NCBI RefSeq assembly: GCF_030407495.1 | Contig: NZ_JASDDG010000014.1 | Coordinates: 1 to 64,000, forward strand | From: Arthrobacter sp. APC 3897 | GTDB lineage: Bacteria; Actinomycetota; Actinomycetes; Actinomycetales; Micrococcaceae | DNA: 64,000 nucleotides | Direction: 5' to 3' | In this document: piece by piece, positions 59,595 to 64,000 of the stretch | Layout: every line of letters starts with the position of its first letter | How positions within the stretch are numbered: the stretch's first letter is position 1 | Program-made: the position numbers and the translations under genes | Notes under the pieces: generated by a model | Seen by the model: the letters and a program-made list of their open reading frames with translations, nothing else | Databases searched by the model: none | Told to the model about the DNA's origin: nothing

Positions 59595-60209
59595 CTATCT
59601 CTCCTTACTCAAACGGACCATCAGGCGGGCGATCAAGGTTTTACAAGATAAACCTTCCGCGAAACGGTAACTAAGGGTACCTCGCGACATCCAGTCAAGA
59701 ACTCGACGTTTGCCGGGGTCATGCTTCAACAGAAGCGGACACGAAGGTTCGCTCCTTCATGGATTGGAACGAATAGAGACTTATCCAGGGGTTAGGACAG
59801 TGACTTTCCTGAAATCCTGCACCTGCAACGGACGGGACGCGTATTCCTCCAAAGACGGACTTAGACACGAATTCACCCCCTGGCTGTGTGGTCCCCTCAC
59901 GTTGATCCTCCCTGGCACAGGGTCCGGCCGATTGCATGGCCCCAATCTGGGCCAACCAAACAAGGGCCAAACTAGCTCGCGGCGGGCACGAAGCCGTGCC
60001 AGGCGCCTCAGGCACGGGGGCACCCAACCGCTCCAGGACGGCTCCAGTCATCGCACATGAAGACTGCCGGCTGCAACCACACAACTGTGCGCGGAACTGC
60101 AATCAACCGAGCTTGTGGAAATCCGCATCCTTGCTTCGTCTCCCTAGTGAATGCGGCCACAATGGCAGCATTTCTGGCGAAAACGTCGAAGGAGAGCAGG
60201 GGGACCGTT
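59595..60209. other. 615-bp stretch without a recognisable gene
   Basis: AT-richer near the 59.6-kb end and returning to normal GC by about 59.9 kb. Frames of 80-130 codons exist on both strands, but none has a ribosome site together with coding character or a recognisable motif. It may be the degraded remainder of the transferred segment that carries the AT-rich membrane-protein gene. Confidence 0.5.
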
Positions 60210-60590
60210 ATGGTCAAGTCTCTGTTTCTCAGGCATTACCGCAGCGCACCGGAAGCACTCAACAATGTGCCGACGGGCCAATGGACGCCGGAAGAAGTCA
60301 ATGCGCACATGCAATTAATGCAGGACTCCGCCGACCGACTGCAGGCCAGCGGGCATACATCGACAGGCAGGCGGTTTCAGCTGACGGCACCTTCATACGG
60401 TCCGAGGCGAGGGCTGGCCGCCCGTAATCGACAGACCGTTCGCGGGAGCCAAGAACCTCATCGCCGGCTGGATGGTGATCGATATGGACGACTACGATCG
60501 CGCCGTCGAACTCGCCCGGGAATTGTCCGCAGTCCCGGCCGCCGGACGGAATCGGCTGCAGGAATGGATTTGGGATTCCATAAGCCTGGC
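60210..60590 (+). pseudogene. YCII-family (DGPF-type) protein gene, two frameshifts
   Basis: Three consecutive frames give adjacent parts of one YCII-domain protein: VKSLFLRHYRSAPEALNNVP with WTPEEVNAHMQLMQDSADRL (frame of ATG 60210), then YIDRQAVSADGTFIRS, then PVIDRPFAGAKNLIAGWMVI with DYDRAVELARELSAVP. Each step is a one-base loss: after GCGGG near 60350 (GGGG expected) and at CCC near 60421 (CCCC expected). ATG 60210 has a good ribosome site (AGGGGG). Intact family members have about 115-125 residues. The last part continues into unrelated sequence. It is broken as written; homopolymer sequencing error is possible at both sites. Confidence 0.75.
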
Positions 60591-60783
60591 TGGTTGCCGT
60601 GGCGTAGCGGAAGGTCCTGAACATGCCACGCGCCGGGCTGGCCGCCCTGGCGGGCGTGGATCCTGCGCTCTCCCGCACACCCCTGCACTGGCCCACCTGC
60701 ACGAGCCCGAGCACCTGCCCTTACAGGCGGCACGGCTCCATGCTGTGCTCCGAAAGTGGTCCGACTGATCATATGCAGGTTCC

Positions 60784-60803
60784 CGACACCATGTCGGTAT
60801 AAT
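60784..60803 (+). promoter_or_regulatory. Promoter with palindrome CGACA-CCA-TGTCG and TATAAT box
   Basis: A consensus TATAAT (60798-60803) is immediately preceded by the perfect inverted repeat CGACA-CCA-TGTCG (60784-60796), in the spacer position. A bound protein would cover the promoter. It drives the leader ORF and the IsdG-like gene. Confidence 0.6.
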
Positions 60804-60828
60804 ATTCCTGCAGCGGACAGGAGATTCC

Positions 60829-60855
60829 GTGCCCGCAGAGCCGTTGGAAGGATGA
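60829..60855 (+). CDS. Eight-codon leader peptide upstream of the IsdG-like gene
   Basis: GTG 60829, preceded by AGGAG with 5-nt spacing, opens an 8-codon frame (VPAEPLEG) that stops at TGA 60853-60855. The gene's ATG follows after two bases. The leader's last codons contain the ribosome site (GGAAGG) of the main gene, so translating the leader could mask or expose it. The stop-start spacing favours translational coupling. No regulatory codon run is apparent. Confidence 0.4.
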   Translation: MPAEPLEG

Positions 60856-60857
60856 AC

Positions 60858-61160
60858 ATGTACGTAGTCGTCAACACCCTGGAAGCGGGCCCGGAAACCG
60901 CTCAAGCCTTTGAGAAGGCCTTCATCGACAGCATGGTCCATCTTGAAGGCGTCCCCGGCCTGGGCCGCAGCACGCTGATGCGTCCTGAGGGTGAAAGCAA
61001 CACTTACCTGTCGACGATGGAATTCGATTCCAGGGAAGACTTCTTTGCGTGGCTGAAGTCCGATTCCTTTAAGGCGTCGCACTCCGATAAGCAGGCCCCG
61101 GGCATGCAGGCACCCAACGCCGTCGCTTCCTACACCGTTATCAAGGACACCGCAGCCTAG
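60858..61160 (+). CDS. IsdG/HmoB-like antibiotic-biosynthesis-monooxygenase-family protein
   Basis: A 100-residue ferredoxin-like fold protein. The three residues used by IsdG-type haem-degrading enzymes appear at the right spacing: Asn6 (VVVNTLE), Trp65 (DFFAWLKSD) and His75 (FKASHSDKQ). The match includes the W-x9-H helix with FKASH, resembling IsdG FKAAH. It may release iron from haem; ABM-family members without that function also exist. Start: ATG 60858, with GGAAGG 6 nt upstream; ATG 60852 would overlap that site. Expression from a TATAAT promoter with a palindrome in its spacer suggests tight control, for instance by iron. Confidence 0.85.
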   Translation: MYVVVNTLEAGPETAQAFEKAFIDSMVHLEGVPGLGRSTLMRPEGESNTYLSTMEFDSREDFFAWLKSDSFKASHSDKQAPGMQAPNAVASYTVIKDTAA

Positions 61161-61256
61161 ACAGTTGCAGTTTCAACGCCGTCATCCGTCACTGCTGACT
61201 CGATAGAATTGATGGCGCCCAACAGTCCCGCCCATTATTGAAAACGAGACGGCAGA

Positions 61257-61823
61257 ATGGCCCACCACCAAGCACCCGAACGCCCCGACCCGACGCCGAT
61301 CCCGAATCCCGCCCGCACCCTCACGGTATGGGAGGACGGGGTGCAGCTGGATTTCACCTTCGAGGACTGTATGAAGTACCACGGTCCGGGTTTTCCCGGC
61401 GGTGTGGCACATGCGTTCGCGGCGCTGGGCCGGGCGTTGCCGGAGCTCGCGGCCCGCAGCAGGAACGGCCGGGTTGAGCGCCGCGATATCCGCGTGCGCA
61501 CCCCGTTCGCCGGGCCCGGTGCCCGGGATGTTTTCGAACTCGTCACCCGGGCGGTCACCGGAGAACGTTACGCAGTGCTTCCTGAACTGGCGCGGCCTGA
61601 GCGGGGCAACACCCTGGCCCGCTACGTCTTCGAGCTGAGCATCCCGGAAGCCGCCGTGACCTGCGTTCTCCGGGATGACGGCATCGTGGCGGATGAGTTC
61701 ATTGAACTCACCGCCAAGCCCGACAAGACTGCCGCCGAGCTGGCTCACCTGGAGGGTCTTAAACTCCAGATGCGCGACCGCATCCTCAAGCGTGAGCCTG
61801 CCCGGGTTTACGACCTGGAGTAA
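61257..61823 (+). CDS. Conserved-looking protein of unknown function
   Basis: A 188-residue cytoplasmic protein without membrane segments. The stretch FTFEDCMKYHGPGFPGGVAHAF resembles in outline the FHGHxCPG loop of FmdE-type proteins, but the cysteine is replaced by Phe and the rest is not convincing. The C-terminal part has DDGIVADEFIELT and ends in a charged helix. The start is ATG 61257; the ribosome site is weak. It is a single gene between the IsdG-like gene and the convergent acylase gene. I do not assign a function. Confidence 0.7.
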   Translation: MAHHQAPERPDPTPIPNPARTLTVWEDGVQLDFTFEDCMKYHGPGFPGGVAHAFAALGRALPELAARSRNGRVERRDIRVRTPFAGPGARDVFELVTRAVTGERYAVLPELARPERGNTLARYVFELSIPEAAVTCVLRDDGIVADEFIELTAKPDKTAAELAHLEGLKLQMRDRILKREPARVYDLE

Positions 61824-61846
61824 CCAAACAAGGAACAGCGCCGACG

Positions 61847-62794
61847 CTAGACCACCACGAGCTCGGTTCCGTCAGTCTTGTGGCTGGACATTGCAGCGCT
61901 CTGAAGCGCCGGATCCTCGTAAGTGTTCCAGTAATACGTCATGGTGCGGGCCGAAAACAGGCCGGTGTAAGTGGTCTTTTCGAAGTCCCCGTCCCCCATC
62001 GCGGCGCTTCCTTCCACCATTGCAACCTGCTGGAGGGTATGGAACGCCCGGCTGACGTTCTCCTCCTCAGTAGTCTTCTGCGGATAGTGCGCGTTGACGT
62101 AGGCCGCCCGCACAAAGCGCGACGGCGAATAATAGTCACCGGGAATCCCCCGCATCAGCGAACCGGATCCGAACGGAACCAGGTGCGCCTGGTTGAGCAC
62201 CACCTCCTGCGGAAAGTCCGGTGATGCGTTGAGGTAGTTGCGGAGATTCTCGTGGTGCCAGCCGAAACCGGGCTGGTTTGCCAGGACATCTACGTCGTCA
62301 TGGAACACCTGCATGCCGTCGCTCGTGTATTCCACCACAATGGCGCGCCTGGCATCGCCAATAATCCAGTGCAGCAGCGAGCTCGGGTACTTGTCATTAA
62401 TCGGCCTGTCCACGATGGCAACGTTGGCGAGCGCCGCTTCGACTTCATCAACCGTGGTGAACTGGGAGGCCACCCAGAGCGGGAATTCAAACGCGGCAAC
62501 ATTCGTCTTACCCTCCACTGCTTCCGGCGCATACTGCGCATAGCCCGGGAAATTGAGTCCGCCAATGGCCAGGCCGGCATCATTGCCGCAGTCAAAATAG
62601 AGCGGAGTGTCCTCCTCCACGATTCCCATGCCGATCACGGCGTGCTGAATGTTCGGCACGGCACCAAACGGTGACTTGGTGGCGTACCCGGTGGGGGTCA
62701 CCACCACGCGCTCCCCGAAGTCGGTCGTCCAGTCGAGGTTCCGTGCGAAATAAAGGTTGCCGCCGCCGTCCGTGAACCTGATTCCTGTGCACAT
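61847..62794 (-). CDS. Choloylglycine-hydrolase/penicillin-V-acylase-like Ntn hydrolase
   Basis: A 315-residue linear-amide C-N hydrolase. Start ATG 62794 (GGGAG upstream) gives MCTG, so removal of Met exposes nucleophile Cys2. The remaining catalytic set of bile-salt hydrolases is in place: Arg18 and Asp21 (ARNLDW), Asn in GLNFPGY, Asn in LANQPGF and Arg in SPSRFVRAAY. The family hydrolyses conjugated bile salts, penicillin V or N-acyl-homoserine lactones. In a soil actinobacterium the last two are more likely than bile salts. It has no signal peptide, so it should be cytoplasmic. It shares strand with the MFS gene 153 bp upstream. Confidence 0.92.
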   Translation of the reverse strand: MCTGIRFTDGGGNLYFARNLDWTTDFGERVVVTPTGYATKSPFGAVPNIQHAVIGMGIVEEDTPLYFDCGNDAGLAIGGLNFPGYAQYAPEAVEGKTNVAAFEFPLWVASQFTTVDEVEAALANVAIVDRPINDKYPSSLLHWIIGDARRAIVVEYTSDGMQVFHDDVDVLANQPGFGWHHENLRNYLNASPDFPQEVVLNQAHLVPFGSGSLMRGIPGDYYSPSRFVRAAYVNAHYPQKTTEEENVSRAFHTLQQVAMVEGSAAMGDGDFEKTTYTGLFSARTMTYYWNTYEDPALQSAAMSSHKTDGTELVVV

Positions 62795-62947
62795 GTTGAT
62801 GCTCCCTGTCATGGCAAAACTCAAACGAAGCTCCGCCTGCTCGGTGGTCCTGCTGCAGTTCAGCCTAGGTCCCGCCCCTCCGCCTGCGGCAGGCTTCCCC
62901 GCCGAATTCGACGCCGCCCTGCCCATTTATGGACTCAACCCCCGGTT

Positions 62948-64000
62948 CTACCGCCCGTCGTCAGCCGCCGCCACGGGGATACGCCGCGCCCAGACCAGCA
63001 CGGGAATGAGCAGCAGAGCCAGGATTCCGCCGGACAGGGCCAGCGCGGCGTAGCTGGTTCCGGCCATGACAACGCCGGACATCATGCCGCCGCCGGCTCC
63101 GGCCAGGGCCACCAGCACATCGGTTCTGCCCTGCACCCGGGGACGGATTTTCGGTGCAGTGTGGTCAACCACCAGGGCCGTGCCCGCAATGAGGCCGAAG
63201 TTCCAGCCCAGGCCCAGCAGTGCCAGGGCAAGGATCAGCAGTCCCAGCGATTCTCCCGGAGCCAGGGCCGCCGTGACGCCGGCGAGCAGCAGCGTTACGC
63301 CCGCGGCGGCAGCCACGGGAAGCCGGCCCACCCGGTCCACCAGCACGCCGGTCACCAGGGACGGCAGATACATCGCCCCGATATGAATGCCGATCACGAG
63401 GCCCACGTCCGCCAGCCCGTGATGGTGGAGCCGCATATGAACCGGTGTCATGGTCATGATCGCCACCATGGCAATCTGGGTCAGCACCATCACGGCCGCG
63501 CCGGCATAAGCACCCTTCCCGGGCCGCGCCGGAACCGGACCCGCCCCACCTGCGGCGGCAGCGCCGCCGTCGGCCGCTCCCGCGTTCAGCCTGCGGGCGA
63601 GCAGGAACGGATCGGGGCGCAGCAGCGCCAGCAGGACGACGCCGGCTGCCAGGTATGCCGCACCGGCCAGCAGGAAAGGACCGGCCAGGGCAGGGATCCC
63701 CAGGCCGGCGGCCAGATGTCCCATGGGCGTGACCAGGTTGGGACCGGCCACCGCGCCGAGCGTCGTGGAGACCATGGCAATGCTGATGGCCTGGCCCCGG
63801 CGCGCCGGCGGTGCCAGATCGGTGCCCGCATAGCGTGCCTGCAGGTTGGCGGCGGTGCCCGCCCCGTAAACGAAAAGGGAGGCAAACAGCAGCGCAGGGC
63901 TGTCTACGACCGCGGCCAGGACCACTCCCAGGGCACCCGCCCCGCCGGCGGCGAACCCGGCCCCAAGGCCCACCCGGCGGCCTGAGCGCTGGGTCACCCG
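62948..64000 (-). CDS. MFS transporter (partial, N-terminus beyond window)
   Basis: The last 349 or so residues of a major-facilitator protein. The visible part begins near the motif-A loop (RSGRRVGLGAGF) after helix 2 and contains about ten further helices, including MTPVHMRLHHHGLADVGLVIG and a second A-like loop LVDRVGRLPV. Many MFS proteins of this size with the MxPVHMxxHGxxxxxxGLVI pattern are drug/solute exporters. The start is outside the window. Read-through into the acylase gene downstream is possible. Confidence 0.88.
   Translation of the reverse strand, partial: RVTQRSGRRVGLGAGFAAGGAGALGVVLAAVVDSPALLFASLFVYGAGTAANLQARYAGTDLAPPARRGQAISIAMVSTTLGAVAGPNLVTPMGHLAAGLGIPALAGPFLLAGAAYLAAGVVLLALLRPDPFLLARRLNAGAADGGAAAAGGAGPVPARPGKGAYAGAAVMVLTQIAMVAIMTMTPVHMRLHHHGLADVGLVIGIHIGAMYLPSLVTGVLVDRVGRLPVAAAAGVTLLLAGVTAALAPGESLGLLILALALLGLGWNFGLIAGTALVVDHTAPKIRPRVQGRTDVLVALAGAGGGMMSGVVMAGTSYAALALSGGILALLLIPVLVWARRIPVAAADDGR

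Noticed and set aside
59719-60102. 127-codon minus-strand frame in the open stretch
   Set aside because: No ribosome site, no motif, overlaps equally long frames on the other strand; not supported as a gene.
1-64000. CRISPR arrays, insertion sequences, prophage or integrase genes
   Set aside because: No regularly spaced repeats, transposase motifs or phage structural genes were found on reading both strands.

Overview
The window looks like chromosomal DNA of a high-GC actinobacterium of the Micrococcaceae, most likely an Arthrobacter relative. The basis is the high GC, GTG and TTG starts, starts with a TAnnnT box only 6-8 nt upstream (leaderless-style), a CarD-type regulator, a PdtaR-type ANTAR regulator, and the actinobacterial order hisI-trpE-(trp-associated membrane protein)-(HGxxPAAW protein)-trpC-trpB-trpA-lgt. 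The assignment rests on gene content and remembered family sequences, not on a search.

Region 1 (1-6.2 kb) holds two MarR/efflux sets (a partial MarR divergent from an ABC exporter, and a DHA2-type MFS pump overlapping its MarR), a membrane-anchored protein with an HEPN-like RNxxxH motif, a VOC protein and a small membrane protein. Region 2 (6.3-13.1 kb) is one operon behind a SAM-sensing riboswitch: a dipeptide-type ABC importer (lipoprotein SBP, two permeases, fused double ATPase) and a DszC/SfnB-like flavoprotein. I read it as an organosulfur scavenging operon switched off when SAM is plentiful. Region 3 (13.1-18.9 kb) holds a RutE-like nitroreductase, a CarD paralogue whose two RNA-polymerase-contacting arginines are replaced, a degenerate ManA-like protein, and glpD facing a SorC-type regulator. 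Region 4 (18.9-31.6 kb) is accessory: a YtrA-type GntR/ABC module, two tandem SDR genes, a BASS transporter, an internally duplicated YhgE/Pip-like membrane protein under a TetR with an 18-bp operator, a CPYC flavoprotein facing an XRE-cupin regulator, a short zinc ADH, a second YhgE/Pip protein and a NUDIX hydrolase.

Region 5 (31.6-40.9 kb) has a 5'-3' exonuclease, a sugar ABC importer divergent from a GntR regulator whose reading frame is broken by a 7-bp tandem duplication, tRNA-Leu(CAA), pdtaR, a SHOCT membrane protein, pyruvate kinase and an orphan TetR. Region 6 (40.9-58.5 kb) is core metabolism: gltBD, lgt, the trp operon, hisI, a TIGR03085-type protein, a zinc ADH, hisF, hisG and hisE. 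Region 7 (58.6-64 kb) starts with a visibly AT-richer membrane/coiled-coil gene, an open 0.6-kb stretch and a YCII-family gene broken by two one-base losses in homopolymers. It ends with an IsdG-like monooxygenase behind an 8-codon leader, an unrecognised protein, a bile-salt-hydrolase/penicillin-V-acylase-like enzyme and a partial MFS gene.

The most unusual items are the GntR frameshift by tandem duplication, the riboswitch-controlled importer/monooxygenase operon, the CarD paralogue next to a degenerate ManA, and the HEPN-like membrane protein. I see no CRISPR array, insertion sequence or prophage.
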